NCBI RefSeq assembly: GCF_035917415.1 | Contig: NZ_CP109073.1 | Coordinates: forward strand, 1,905,001 to 1,969,000 | DNA length: 64,000 nucleotides | Reading direction: 5' to 3' | DNA from: Streptomyces sp. NBC_01803 | GTDB taxonomy: Bacteria > Actinomycetota > Actinomycetes > Streptomycetales > Streptomycetaceae | Part shown: piece by piece, positions 10,750 through 19,781 of the stretch | How positions within the stretch are numbered: position 1 is the first letter of the stretch | Layout: every line of letters starts with the position of its first letter | The notes under the pieces: generated by a model | Databases searched by the model: none | Seen by the model: only the letters and a program-made list of their open reading frames with translations | Told to the model about the DNA's origin: nothing | Translations under genes and position numbers: made by a program

Positions 10750-12117
10750 TTATGAGCGGCTGTCGATCTTCCGGCGCAGCGCGAACCGCTGGCGGTCGCC
10801 CACCGCCGTCGCGCCGTGCAGCCCCGACAGCGAAGGACCGGCGCCCCCCGCCTCGTCGGCCACGCCATCAGCCACGGGCCGCCCGCCGTCCGTCTCCCCG
10901 GCCTGGGCCGTCGGCGACGCGGACCCGGCGGCACCGGCGGCCGACCGCCGCCGGTCCCGGTAGCGGGGCGGCACCACGCGCTGCGCCCACCGGGGCACGC
11001 GCGGGGTGAAGCGCGGCATCAGCAGCACCACCAGCCCGACGGCGCTGAGCGACATCACGACCGGCACGATCACGGCGTTGGCGGACTGCACCGAGTACGC
11101 CACGGCGCCGAAGGCGATCAGCGCCGACCAGAAGTACATGATCAGCACGGCCCTGCTCTGCGAGTGCCCGATCTCCAGCAGCCGGTGGTGGAGATGCCCC
11201 CGGTCGGCGGTGAACGGCGAGTGCCCGTTCCAGGTGCGGCGCACGATCGCCATCACCAGGTCGACGAACGGCACGGCGATGATCGTCAGCGGCAGGATCA
11301 GCGGCATGTAGACCGGGACCATCTCGATGACCGCGCTGCGCTCGGAGCCGGAGAACAGCGCCATGGCGTCCGGGTCCACCTGGCCGGTGACGGAGACCGC
11401 GCCGGCCGCCAGCACCAGCCCGAGGAGCATCGAGCCGGAGTCGCCCATGAAGATCCGCGCCGGGTGCAGGTTGTGCGGCAGGAAGCCCACGCACATGCCC
11501 ATCAGCACGGCCGAGAAGAGGGTGGCGGGGGCGGCGGCCTCGATGCCGTACCCGTACCAGATGCGGTAGGCGTACAGGAAGAACGCCGCCGCGGCGATGC
11601 CGACCATGCCGGCCGCCAGACCGTCGAGGCCGTCCACGAAGTTCACCGCGTTGATGGTGATCACCACGATCGCGACCGTCAGCAGGGTGCCCTGAAGAGG
11701 GGTGAGCGCGATCATGCCGAAGGTCGGGACGGGCAACCACAGGATGGTCAGGCCCTGCAGGACCATCACGCCGGCCGCGATCATCTGCAGGCCCAGCTTG
11801 ACCAGGGCGTCCACGCCGTACTTGTCGTCCAGCACGCCGATCACCCAGATCAGCACCGCCCCGGACAGCAGCGCGCGCGGCTCGTCGGACTGCCGGAACA
11901 CCTCGCCCACGTTGGTGAGCTGCGAGGCGACCAGCAGCCCCGCGCACAGCCCGCCGAACATCGCGATGCCACCCAGTCTCGGCGTGGGCTCGCGGTGCAC
12001 GTCACGCGCTCTGATGGGCGGCATCGCTCCCCACGCGATGGCGAACTTCCGCACCGGCCCGGTCAGCAGATAGGTGACGGCCGCCGCGACGCAGAGGGTC
12101 AGCAGATACTCGCGCAC
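10750..12117 (-). CDS. Polyprenyl-phosphate GlcNAc-1-phosphate transferase (MraY/WecA family)
   Basis: A membrane enzyme of 455 residues from the GTG at 12117; the frame is open upstream but the first membrane helix (REYLLTLCVAAAVTYLL) begins here. Family motifs are VLDDKYGVD, NAVNFVDGLDGLAAG and the FMGDSGSMLLG loop with catalytic Asp residues, spread over about ten helices. The C-terminal 80 residues are a soluble Arg/Ala/Gly-rich tail. It transfers a sugar phosphate to a lipid carrier, the first step of cell wall polymer (teichoic acid or similar) synthesis. The same gene (rfe/wecA) precedes atpI in mycobacteria. Confidence 0.88.
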   Translation of the reverse strand: MREYLLTLCVAAAVTYLLTGPVRKFAIAWGAMPPIRARDVHREPTPRLGGIAMFGGLCAGLLVASQLTNVGEVFRQSDEPRALLSGAVLIWVIGVLDDKYGVDALVKLGLQMIAAGVMVLQGLTILWLPVPTFGMIALTPLQGTLLTVAIVVITINAVNFVDGLDGLAAGMVGIAAAAFFLYAYRIWYGYGIEAAAPATLFSAVLMGMCVGFLPHNLHPARIFMGDSGSMLLGLVLAAGAVSVTGQVDPDAMALFSGSERSAVIEMVPVYMPLILPLTIIAVPFVDLVMAIVRRTWNGHSPFTADRGHLHHRLLEIGHSQSRAVLIMYFWSALIAFGAVAYSVQSANAVIVPVVMSLSAVGLVVLLMPRFTPRVPRWAQRVVPPRYRDRRRSAAGAAGSASPTAQAGETDGGRPVADGVADEAGGAGPSLSGLHGATAVGDRQRFALRRKIDSRS

Positions 12118-12240
12118 ACAATGCCCCAGTGGTCTCGCAGGACTACCGCGCAACACCCTCTCATGCCCGGACCCCCCTGTGCGGACTCGATGCGGCCACT
12201 TCACGGCCGTCCCGCCGGTCCGGAGCTCGTCCGGAGCCCC

Positions 12241-12936
12241 TCACAGGAGCGCCCGCCCGGCCCGCACCGGACGCGGCGGGACCCCGGTGAGCGCCGTGAC
12301 GACCGGGTCGAGCGCGTCCCGGATCTCCTCGCCGATGCTGCGGAAGTACGGCAGCGGCGCGCCGTACGGGTCCTGTACCTCGTCGGCCTCGGCGTTGGGC
12401 GCCAGCAGCCAGCCGCGCAGCGCGGCGGCGGCACGGGCCAGCGCGCGGGCGCGCTCGACCAATTCCTCGGGCGACTCCGCGACCGGCAGCGTGGCGGTGT
12501 CGATGGCCCGCACCAGCCGGGTGAACTCCTTGAGCGTGAACGTGCGCAGCCCGGCCGAGTGCCCCATCGAGATGACCTGCGCCCGGTGATCGCGGGTGGC
12601 GGTCAGCACGAGGTCGGCCTCGATGACGTGTTCGTCGAGCAGCTCCCGGCCGTGGAAGCCGTCGGCGTCCGCCCCGTACTCGGCCAGCAGCTCCGCGGCG
12701 TGCGCCTCCATCGGCGCCCCCTCGTGCCCCCAGGTGCCCGCGCTCTCGACCACCAGGCCGTGCGCGGCGGGACCGAGGCGGTCGGCCAGCGCCTGCCGGG
12801 TGAGCCGCTCGGTGATCGGGGAACGGCACACGTTCCCCGTGCTGACGTGCAGGATCCGGAAGTCCTGCCGCGGCCGGCCGGACAGCTCGGGAGCCCGTAT
12901 GCCGACGTTCGCGGTGCTCAGCGAGGGCGCCCTCAA
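12241..12936 (-). CDS. Low-molecular-weight phosphatase-like protein with Ser at the catalytic Cys
   Basis: A protein of 231 residues starting at TTG 12936, which overlaps the stop of the upstream tsaC-like gene; no other start is available before the domain. The P-loop reads VSTGNVCRSP (residues 31-40), while active low-molecular-weight phosphatases have V-C-x-G-N-x-C-R-S. The nucleophilic Cys is therefore Ser32. The general acid loop DPY (189-191) is kept. The substitution predicts weak or no Cys-based phosphatase activity, perhaps substrate binding or a regulatory role. It is in an operon with prmC and tsaC. Confidence 0.82.
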   Translation of the reverse strand: MRAPSLSTANVGIRAPELSGRPRQDFRILHVSTGNVCRSPITERLTRQALADRLGPAAHGLVVESAGTWGHEGAPMEAHAAELLAEYGADADGFHGRELLDEHVIEADLVLTATRDHRAQVISMGHSAGLRTFTLKEFTRLVRAIDTATLPVAESPEELVERARALARAAAALRGWLLAPNAEADEVQDPYGAPLPYFRSIGEEIRDALDPVVTALTGVPPRPVRAGRALL

Positions 12937-13580
12937 TGCGAGGTCTCCAGATCGGGAACGACCTTGCGCAGCTCTTCCTCGCTCACCGCCCCGGCGCGCA
13001 GCAGCACCGGAACCCGGCCGGTGACGTCGACGATGGAGGACGGCACGGTGTCCGGGGTCGAGCCGCCGTCGAGGTAGACGGAGACCGAGTCGCCCAGCAT
13101 CCGCTGCGCGCCGTCGCAGTCCTGCGGCGGGGCGTGGCCGGTGAGGTTGGCGCTCGTGACGGCCATCGGGCCGACGTCCTTGAGCAGCTCCAGGGCGACC
13201 GGATGCAGCGGCATCCGCACCGCGACGGTGCCGCGGGTCTCCCCCAAGTCCCAGGTGAGGGACGGCTGATGGCGGGCGACGAGGGTCAGCGCGCCGGGCC
13301 AGAAGGCGTCCACCAGCTGCCAGGCCCGCTCGGAGAAGTCGGTGACGATGCCGTGCAGGGTGGTGGGCGAGCCGATCAGCACCGGCGAGGGCATGCCCCG
13401 GCCGCGGCCCTTGGCCTTGAGGAGGTCGCCCACGGCCCCGGTGTTGAAGGCGTCCGCGCCGATGCCGTAGACGGTGTCGGTGGGCAGGACCACGAGGTCC
13501 CCGCGCCGGACGGCGGAGGCCGCCTCCCGCAGACCGTGCTTGCGATCGACCACGTCCGCGCAGTCGTAGCGCCGTGCCAT
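12933..13580 (-). CDS. Threonylcarbamoyl-AMP synthase (TsaC/Sua5/YrdC family)
   Basis: A protein of 215 residues with the YrdC fold: VVLPTDTVYGIGADAFN, LLKAKGRGRGMPSPVLIG, and AVTSANLTGHAPPQDC. It makes threonylcarbamoyl-AMP from threonine, bicarbonate and ATP for the t6A modification of ANN-decoding tRNAs. It lacks the long C-terminal Sua5 domain, so it is of the short kind. It follows prmC by 16 bases, an order conserved in actinobacteria. Confidence 0.92.
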   Translation of the reverse strand: MARRYDCADVVDRKHGLREAASAVRRGDLVVLPTDTVYGIGADAFNTGAVGDLLKAKGRGRGMPSPVLIGSPTTLHGIVTDFSERAWQLVDAFWPGALTLVARHQPSLTWDLGETRGTVAVRMPLHPVALELLKDVGPMAVTSANLTGHAPPQDCDGAQRMLGDSVSVYLDGGSTPDTVPSSIVDVTGRVPVLLRAGAVSEEELRKVVPDLETSH

Positions 13581-13596
13581 TGTGATGGTCCTCCTC

Positions 13597-14475
13597 TCAC
13601 CGCGCGACGCGGCGGGCGGTGGCGAATCGGGGCCGGTTGTTCAGGTCCGGGTGATCGGCGGCGTCGGCCCAGCCGCGGTCCTCGGTGAAGATCCACGGCA
13701 CCTGGCCGCCCTGGGTGTCGGCGTGCTCCACGACCACCATGCCACCGGGCCGCAGCAGCCGGTGCGCGGCGCGCTCCAGGCCGCGGATCATCTCCAGGCC
13801 GTCCTCGCCGGAGAACAGCGCCAGTTGAGGATCGTGGTCGCGCGCCTCGGGCGCCACGTGCTCCCACTCGGTGAGCGGGATGTAGGGCGGGTTGGAGATC
13901 ACCAGGTCGACCTGGCCGGACAGCTCGGGCAGGGCGGTGCGGGCGTCCCCGTGGTGCAGGACGACCCGGCTGCCCTCGGCGTTCTTGCGGGCCCACTCCA
14001 GGGCCGACTCGTCCAGCTCCACCGCGTGCACCCGGGAGCGCGGCACCTCCTGGGCGAGGGCCAGCGCGATGGCGCCGGAGCCGGTGCACAGATCCACGAT
14101 CAACGGCTCGACCACGTCCATCGCCCGGACCGCGTCTATCGCCCAGCCGACCACCGACTCGGTCTCCGGGCGCGGCACGAAGACGCCCGGCCCCACCTGG
14201 AGTTCGAGGAATCGGAAGAACGCGCGCCCGGTGATGTGCTGAAGCGGCTCACGCGCCTCGCGCCGGGCCACGGCCTCCCAGTACCGGGCGTCGAAGTCCC
14301 CGTCCGGCACGGTGTGCAGCTTGGAGCGGTCGGTGCCGTGCACGAAGGCCGCCAGCTCCTCGGCGTCGAAGCGCGGTGAGGGCACCCCGGCGTCGGCCAG
14401 CCGCTGGGTGGCACGGGCCACTTCGGCGAGCAGCAGGGAGCGGGCCGAACCCCCGGACCCGGATGTTGCAGTCAC
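13597..14475 (-). CDS. prmC: Release factor glutamine methyltransferase
   Basis: A protein of 292 residues. An N-terminal helical domain (LLLAEVARATQRLADAGV) is followed by a SAM-binding domain with LIVDLCTGSGAIALALAQ and the catalytic SNPPYIP motif. PrmC methylates the glutamine of the GGQ motif of release factors, and prfA lies directly upstream in the same operon. I chose GTG 14475, which has AGGGTGG upstream; GTG 14484 is possible. Confidence 0.94.
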   Translation of the reverse strand: MTATSGSGGSARSLLLAEVARATQRLADAGVPSPRFDAEELAAFVHGTDRSKLHTVPDGDFDARYWEAVARREAREPLQHITGRAFFRFLELQVGPGVFVPRPETESVVGWAIDAVRAMDVVEPLIVDLCTGSGAIALALAQEVPRSRVHAVELDESALEWARKNAEGSRVVLHHGDARTALPELSGQVDLVISNPPYIPLTEWEHVAPEARDHDPQLALFSGEDGLEMIRGLERAAHRLLRPGGMVVVEHADTQGGQVPWIFTEDRGWADAADHPDLNNRPRFATARRVAR

Positions 14476-14491
14476 GTCGCCCACCCTACGT

Positions 14492-15562
14492 TCATTGGGC
14501 CGCGGCGAGCTTGGCGGCCGAATCGGCGTCCACACACGCCTGGATGACCGCGTCGAGCTCTCCGTCGAGCACCTGGTCCAGGTTGTACGCCTTGAACCCG
14601 ACGCGGTGGTCGGAGATGCGGTTCTCCGGGAAGTTGTACGTGCGGACGCGCTCGGAGCGGTCCACGGTGCGCACCTGGCTGCGCCGGGCGTCGGACGCCT
14701 CCCTGTCCGCCTCCTCGCGCGCGGCGGCCAGCAGCCGGGCGCGCAGGATGCGCAGGGCCTGCTCCTTGTTCTGGAGCTGGCTCTTCTCGTTCTGGCAGGA
14801 GACCACGATGCCGGTGGGCAGGTGAGTGATGCGGACGGCGGAGTCGGTGGTGTTGACCGACTGGCCACCGGGGCCCGAGGAGCGGTAGACGTCGATCCGC
14901 AGGTCGCCCGCGTTGATCTCGACCTCGACGTCCTCGGCCTCGGGGAGCACCAGCACGCCGGCCGCCGAGGTGTGGATGCGGCCCTGGGACTCGGTGGCGG
15001 GCACCCGTTGCACGCGGTGGACGCCACCCTCGTACTTCAGCCGGGCCCACACGCCCTGCCCGGGGGCCGCGGTGCCGCGGGTCTTGACGGCCACCGAGAC
15101 GTCCTTGTAGCCACCGAGGTCCGACTCGTTGGCGTCGATGAGCTCGGTCTGCCAGCCGCGCCGTTCGGCGTACCGCAGATACATCCGCAGCAGGTCCCCG
15201 GCGAAGAGGGCCGACTCGTCGCCGCCCTCCCCCGCCTTGATCTCCAGGATGACGTCCTTGTCGTCGCTGGGGTCGCGCGGGACCAGCAGCAGCCGCAACT
15301 CGTCGGTGAGCTCGTCGCGGCGGGCCTGGAGCTCCTTCACCTCGGCGCCGAACTCCGGGTCCTCCAGGGCCAGTTCACGAGCGGTCTCGATGTCGTCGCC
15401 ATAGCGCCGCCAGGAGCGGTAAGCGGTGATGATCGGCGTCAGCTCGGCGTAGCGCTTGGAGAACCGGCGCGCGGTGGCCTGATCGGCGTGGACCGCGGGG
15501 TCCGCGAGCCGCCGTTCGAGGTCGGCGTGTTCGCCGATGAGATCCTCGACCGCCTCGAACAT
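14492..15562 (-). CDS. prfA: Peptide chain release factor 1
   Basis: A protein of 356 residues. It has the codon-recognition tripeptide in [13 protein letters not shown] (PAT, specific for RF1 reading UAA and UAG) and the peptidyl hydrolysis motif in [16 protein letters not shown]. It ends translation on the ribosome and is a substrate of PrmC encoded next. It is 126 bases downstream of rpmE, with a hairpin between them. Confidence 0.97.
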   Translation of the reverse strand: MFEAVEDLIGEHADLERRLADPAVHADQATARRFSKRYAELTPIITAYRSWRRYGDDIETARELALEDPEFGAEVKELQARRDELTDELRLLLVPRDPSDDKDVILEIKAGEGGDESALFAGDLLRMYLRYAERRGWQTELIDANESDLGGYKDVSVAVKTRGTAAPGQGVWARLKYEGGVHRVQRVPATESQGRIHTSAAGVLVLPEAEDVEVEINAGDLRIDVYRSSGPGGQSVNTTDSAVRITHLPTGIVVSCQNEKSQLQNKEQALRILRARLLAAAREEADREASDARRSQVRTVDRSERVRTYNFPENRISDHRVGFKAYNLDQVLDGELDAVIQACVDADSAAKLAAAQ

Positions 15563-15632
15563 CGTGTGCGCTCCTGGGATGGACTCGGATGGGACTCGGG
15601 GACCGGACGGGCAGGGCGCGCGGGACGCGAAA

Positions 15633-15677
15633 GGCGCCGAGCCGGCCGCTCCCGTGAGGGGCGGCCGGGCCCGGCGC
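15633..15677 (-). terminator. Hairpin terminator after rpmE
   Basis: A long GC stem (about 15633-15653 with 15657-15677, a few mismatches) with a 3-4-base loop lies 12 bases beyond the rpmE stop. No T-tract follows, which is common for Streptomyces terminators. It would separate rpmE from the prfA-prmC operon or attenuate into it. Confidence 0.65.
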
Positions 15678-15688
15678 CGGCAGGGTCG

Positions 15689-15913
15689 CTACTTGCGGGC
15701 GGACCCGGCGTTCTTGCCGAAGCGCGCCTCGAAGCGGGCCACGCGGCCACCGGTGTCGAGGATCTTCTGCTTGCCGGTGTAGAAGGGGTGGCACTCGGAG
15801 CACATGTCGGCGCGGATGCTGCCCCCGCTGACGGTGCTACGGGTGGTGAACGTCGCGCCACAGGTGCAGCTCACCTGGGTCTCGACATACTCCGGGTGGA
15901 TATCGCGCTTCAA
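15689..15913 (-). CDS. rpmE: 50S ribosomal protein L31, zinc-binding form
   Basis: A protein of 74 residues starting [10 protein letters not shown]. It keeps four cysteines, C16 and C18 (SCTCGA) and C38 and C41 ([10 protein letters not shown]), so it is the zinc-containing L31 rather than the zinc-free paralogue made under zinc limitation. It lies between rho/LCP and prfA as in other actinobacteria. Confidence 0.97.
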   Translation of the reverse strand: MKRDIHPEYVETQVSCTCGATFTTRSTVSGGSIRADMCSECHPFYTGKQKILDTGGRVARFEARFGKNAGSARK

Positions 15914-16066
15914 GGTCGTCTCCTAGATTCCGGGAGGGCACCGGGTCGGCACGCGGGATGCGCGCCGTGAACCGGGACCGACGCTCCAGTCTGCCAGGAC
16001 TGGGCGCACCTGCCAAAACGAGCCCGGGGGCACCGCTATTCCCGCCGCCCGCCCCGGTCGGCGGGA

Positions 16067-16162
16067 CGGTCACCCGCCCGGTCACCCGCCCGGTCACCCG
16101 CCCGGTCACCCGCCCGGTCGCCCGCCCGGTCACCCGCCCGGTCACCCGTCCGGTCACTCGTC
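16067..16162. repeat. Eight tandem 12-bp units at the 3' end of the LCP gene
   Basis: The unit CGGTCACCCGCC is repeated eight times, the last copies with one to two changes each. The array fills the space after the LCP stop codon and includes the stop itself (16154-16156), so it reaches the last codons of the gene. The purine-rich strand is the transcribed message. It looks like a variable-number repeat. Confidence 0.9.
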
Positions 16163-17245
16163 GGCGACGAGGGTGTCGTCCCCGTCGTCGCCGGAGTCCG
16201 GGATCGCGGACTCGGGGACCGGCTCGTCGCGCCGCAGGGCGGTCCACACCTGGCGGGACTCGCGCTCCAGCGGCGCGACGCGGTTGGGGTCGGCGGGATC
16301 GCGGGCGACGGGGAGGGTGATCATCTCCAGATCGGCCGGGCCGATGTCCGCCAGGTCGCGCGCCAGCCCGGTGAGCTCGGAGACCGAGGCGAGATCCGAG
16401 TCGGTGGTCACGGCGGAGGTGGCGGTGTCGGCGAGCTCGTAGAGCCGCTTGGGATTGGTCGTCAGCCCCAGGGAACCGACCTGTCCGGCCAGCGCCTTGA
16501 CGAACGCCTGCTGGACCTCGATGCGGCTGAGGTCGCTGCCGTCGCCGATCGCCTTCCGGGTGCGGACCAGGGCGAGGGACTGCTCGCCGTCGAGGGTGTG
16601 GGTACCGGCCGGGAGGCTCAGGTGGCTGTCCTCGTCCTCGATCGCCTCGCTGGTGGTGATCTCCACGCCGCCGAGGGTGTCGATCAGCTCGGCGAAGCCC
16701 TTGAAGTCCACCTCGATGTAGTGGTCCATGCGCAGGCCGGTCAGGTCCTCGACGGTCTTGACGGCGCAGACCGGGCCGCCGACGGTGTACGCCTCGTTGA
16801 ACATCGCGCGGCGCTCGGCGGGGGCGGTGGAGCCGTCGCCGCGCTCGCACGCGGGGCGGGGCACGAGGGTGTCGCGGGGAATGGAGACGACGGTGGCCGC
16901 GTCGCGCGCCTCGTTGACGTGGACGACCATCGCGGTGTCGGCGCGGGCGTCCTCCTGGGCGTCCGGGCCACCGTAGGCGCCGTTCTCCCCCGAGCGGGAG
17001 TCGGAGCCGAGGACGAGGATGTCGAGGGAGTCGCCCGGGCTGTCGGCGGGCCGGTCCCGGCCGAGGGCGGCGTCGATGTCGATGTGCGAGATGTTGCCGT
17101 CGAGCTTGAGATACAGCGCCCCGGCCCCCGCCCCGGTCAGCACCAGAACCGCGATCAGCGCGATGACCGCGGTCCGCAGCAGACGAGCCCGCCCCGAACG
17201 ACGGGGCCGCGCCGCCGCCCGTTCACTATCCGACAGGGGGCCCAT
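16154..17245 (-). CDS. LytR-CpsA-Psr (LCP) family cell wall ligase
   Basis: A protein of 363 residues. A short basic cytoplasmic start is followed by a membrane helix at about residues 24-48 (LLRTAVIALIAVLVLTGAGA). The extracellular LCP domain opens DSLDILVLGSDSRSGENG and has VVSIPRDTLVPRPACE and MDHYIEVDFKGFAELIDTLGG. LCP enzymes move wall polymers from a lipid carrier onto peptidoglycan. The gene lies between rho and rpmE, an insertion relative to mycobacteria, and its possible partner, the WecA-like transferase, is 4 kb away. Confidence 0.9.
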   Translation of the reverse strand: MGPLSDSERAAARPRRSGRARLLRTAVIALIAVLVLTGAGAGALYLKLDGNISHIDIDAALGRDRPADSPGDSLDILVLGSDSRSGENGAYGGPDAQEDARADTAMVVHVNEARDAATVVSIPRDTLVPRPACERGDGSTAPAERRAMFNEAYTVGGPVCAVKTVEDLTGLRMDHYIEVDFKGFAELIDTLGGVEITTSEAIEDEDSHLSLPAGTHTLDGEQSLALVRTRKAIGDGSDLSRIEVQQAFVKALAGQVGSLGLTTNPKRLYELADTATSAVTTDSDLASVSELTGLARDLADIGPADLEMITLPVARDPADPNRVAPLERESRQVWTALRRDEPVPESAIPDSGDDGDDTLVADE

Positions 17246-17286
17246 TCACCCATTGTGCCCCCATATGCCGGACTTCGCCTGTCATG

Positions 17287-17328
17287 CCTCCGCCCCCCTC
17301 GGCCGCGGCGGGCCGAGAGGGGCGGAGG
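17287..17328 (-). terminator. Hairpin terminator after rho
   Basis: An 18-bp stem with one mismatch (17287-17304 with 17311-17328) and a 6-base loop begins 15 bases after the rho stop codon. It is a likely intrinsic terminator between rho and the LCP gene. Confidence 0.75.
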
Positions 17329-17343
17329 GCGGAGCGGTACGGA

Positions 17344-19368
17344 TCAGTCGCCGTTGCCCGGGGTGGGCGTGGTCTTCTGGATCTGGAGCAGGAACTCGGC
17401 GTTCGACTTCGTCTGCTTCATCTTGTCCAGCAGCAGCTCGATGGCCTGCTGCTGGTCCAGCGCGTGCAGCACCCGGCGGAGCTTCCAGACGATGGCCAGC
17501 TCGTCGCTGCCCATCAGGATCTCCTCCTTACGGGTGCCGGAGGCGTCCACGTCCACGGCCGGGAAGATCCGCTTGTCGGCGAGCTTCCGGTCGAGCTTGA
17601 GCTCCATGTTGCCGGTGCCCTTGAACTCCTCGAAGATCACCTCGTCCATCCGCGAGCCGGTCTCGACCAGCGCGGTGGCGAGGATGGTCAGCGAGCCGCC
17701 GTCCTCGATGTTGCGGGCGGCGCCGAAGAACTTCTTCGGCGGGTAGAGCGCGGCGGAGTCGACACCACCGGACAGGATGCGGCCCGAGGCGGGCGCGGCC
17801 AGGTTGTACGCGCGGCCGAGGCGGGTGATCGAGTCCAGCAGAACGACCACGTCGTGGCCGAGCTCGACGAGCCGCTTGGCCCGCTCGATGGCCAGCTCCG
17901 CGACCGTGGTGTGGTCCTCCGAAGGCCGGTCGAAGGTCGAGGAGATGACCTCGCCCTTCACCGAGCGCTGCATGTCGGTGACCTCTTCCGGGCGCTCGTC
18001 GACGAGGACGACCATCAGGTGGCACTCGGGGTTGTTGCGGGTGATGGCGTTGGCCACCGACTGCATGATCATGGTCTTGCCGGTCTTCGGCGGGGCCACG
18101 ATCAGACCGCGCTGGCCCTTGCCGATGGGCGAGACCATGTCGATGATCCGCGGGGTCAGCGCGCCCGGGTCGTTCTCCAGGCGCAGCCGCTCCTGCGGGT
18201 ACAGCGGGGTCAGCTTGTTGAACTCCGGGCGCCCGCGCCCGGATTCGGCGGCCATGCCGTTCACCGAGTCCAGGCGGACCAGCGCGTTGAACTTCTCGCG
18301 CCGCTCGCCCTCGCGGGGCTGGCGGACCGCGCCGGTGACGTGGTCGCCCTTGCGCAGGCCGTTCTTGCGGACCTGAGCCAGCGACACGTACACGTCGTTG
18401 GGGCCCGGCAGGTAGCCGGAGGTCCGGACGAAGGCGTAGTTGTCGAGGATGTCGAGGATGCCCGCGACCGGGATCAGGACGTCGTCGTCGGCGACCTGCG
18501 GCTCGCTGATCTCGTCGCGCCCGCGCCGCCCGCGGCGGTCGCGGTAGCGGCCCCTGCGGCCCCGGCGTCCGCCGTCGAAGTCGTCGTCCGGACCGCCGTT
18601 GTCACGGTTGTCGCGGCCGTCGCGGTTCTCCCGGCTGTCACGGTTGTCGCGGCTGTCACGGCTGTCACGGCTGTCACGATTGTCCCGGCCACCGCGACTG
18701 TCACGGTTCTCCCGGTTGTCGCGGCTGTCCCGGCCGCCGCGGCCCTCACCCTTGCCGGTCTGGCTCTGGCCGCCCTGGCCCTGGCCGCCGTTCTTGCCAC
18801 CGCCCCGGCGGTCGCGGTCCCGCTTGCCCTGCCGGTCGGACTGGCCCTCGCCGGCCTTGGCCGCGTCACCGATGGCCGAGGCGTCCTGCGCCGTGTCGGT
18901 CCGGTCGGCGCGCTCGGTCCGGTCGGCGCGGTCCCGGTCGCCGGTCTCGGCCGGCGCCGCCTTGGTCTCGGCGGCCTGGACCGGGATCTCGATCTGCTGC
19001 TGAGCGGCTTCCTCACCGGTGCGGGCCCGTGAGGTGGTGCGGCGCTTCGGCTTCTCGGCGGACGCGGCGTCAGCCGCCTTGCCGTCACCGTTCGCCGTCG
19101 GCGCGGCGCCCGCGCCGCCGTCGGCCTGCTTCTCCTTGATGACCTCGATCAGTTGGCTCTTGCGCATCCGCGCGGTGCCCCTGATCCCCAGCCTGGCGGC
19201 GACCTGCTGCAACTCGGCGAGAACCATGCCGTCGAGGCCGGTACCCGAGCGCCGGCGCCGCGGCGCGGCGGTGGCGGCAGGAGCGTCCGTGGCGGACGCG
19301 GTGGCAGCACCGGCAGTCTTGTCGGCGGTGTCGGCACTCACGCCCATCAGATCGGTGGTGTCGCTCAC
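17344..19368 (-). CDS. rho: Transcription termination factor Rho
   Basis: A protein of 674 residues from a GTG with GGAAGGA upstream. The C-terminal ATPase has Walker A GLIVAPPKTGKTMIMQS, and the primary RNA-binding domain begins near DDDVLIPVAGILDILD. Between the N-terminal helix and the RNA-binding domain lies an insertion of about 200 residues, first Ala/Glu/Thr-rich and then a degenerate run of Arg-Asp-Asn and Arg-Asp-Ser repeats. Such insertions are typical of actinobacterial Rho, add RNA affinity, and change sensitivity to bicyclomycin. Rho is a hexameric RNA translocase that ends transcription. Confidence 0.97.
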   Translation of the reverse strand: MSDTTDLMGVSADTADKTAGAATASATDAPAATAAPRRRRSGTGLDGMVLAELQQVAARLGIRGTARMRKSQLIEVIKEKQADGGAGAAPTANGDGKAADAASAEKPKRRTTSRARTGEEAAQQQIEIPVQAAETKAAPAETGDRDRADRTERADRTDTAQDASAIGDAAKAGEGQSDRQGKRDRDRRGGGKNGGQGQGGQSQTGKGEGRGGRDSRDNRENRDSRGGRDNRDSRDSRDSRDNRDSRENRDGRDNRDNGGPDDDFDGGRRGRRGRYRDRRGRRGRDEISEPQVADDDVLIPVAGILDILDNYAFVRTSGYLPGPNDVYVSLAQVRKNGLRKGDHVTGAVRQPREGERREKFNALVRLDSVNGMAAESGRGRPEFNKLTPLYPQERLRLENDPGALTPRIIDMVSPIGKGQRGLIVAPPKTGKTMIMQSVANAITRNNPECHLMVVLVDERPEEVTDMQRSVKGEVISSTFDRPSEDHTTVAELAIERAKRLVELGHDVVVLLDSITRLGRAYNLAAPASGRILSGGVDSAALYPPKKFFGAARNIEDGGSLTILATALVETGSRMDEVIFEEFKGTGNMELKLDRKLADKRIFPAVDVDASGTRKEEILMGSDELAIVWKLRRVLHALDQQQAIELLLDKMKQTKSNAEFLLQIQKTTPTPGNGD

Positions 19369-19781
19369 GAAGGGTCCTTCCCTGGAGCGGACGTCGGCCT
19401 GTCTGGCTCGGCGACCGGTCGTGCTGTCCGGCTGCGGCCTCGTGCGGTGGGCCGGCCGGTGCGGTAATCCCGCCCGCGCGTCGCGCGGCGGAGGATCATT
19501 TCAAGGTGGTGGTGCGGGGGGCTTCGGAAACCGAGGTCTCGGAGTCGGAAACCGTCACACCGGTTCCGGAGCGTGCGCTCGGTGCTACCAGGCAGGCTGC
19601 TCAGGCAGATGAGTGGAGGCTCCCGGAAGAAGAGGTGGTCCCAGGAGGTGGGACCCCGGAATTCAGCACGGCGCCCAGCGGGGCGGTACGTGCAGACTTG
19701 AGATTAACACTACTGGATCCTGCCTTCATTCCCCCTCTCCCCATTCTTCGGCGATCCCCCTGTCGCCGCCGCGCGACCGCG
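19369..19781. other. Rho leader region, no gene seen
   Basis: These 413 bases between the rho start and the thrB stop hold no credible coding frame. A local AT-rich stretch near 19697-19715 stands out and may mark the rho promoter, which would give rho a leader of about 330 bases. Long leaders with autoregulation are known for rho genes; here it is only inferred. Confidence 0.4.

Noticed and set aside
10816..13077. Plus-strand frame of 753 codons opposite the wecA-like and phosphatase-like genes
   Set aside because: His/Arg/Asp-rich antisense shadow; the minus strand has the conserved motifs.
16067..16162. Possible CRISPR-like array
   Set aside because: The 12-bp units are directly adjacent with no spacers, so it is a simple tandem repeat.
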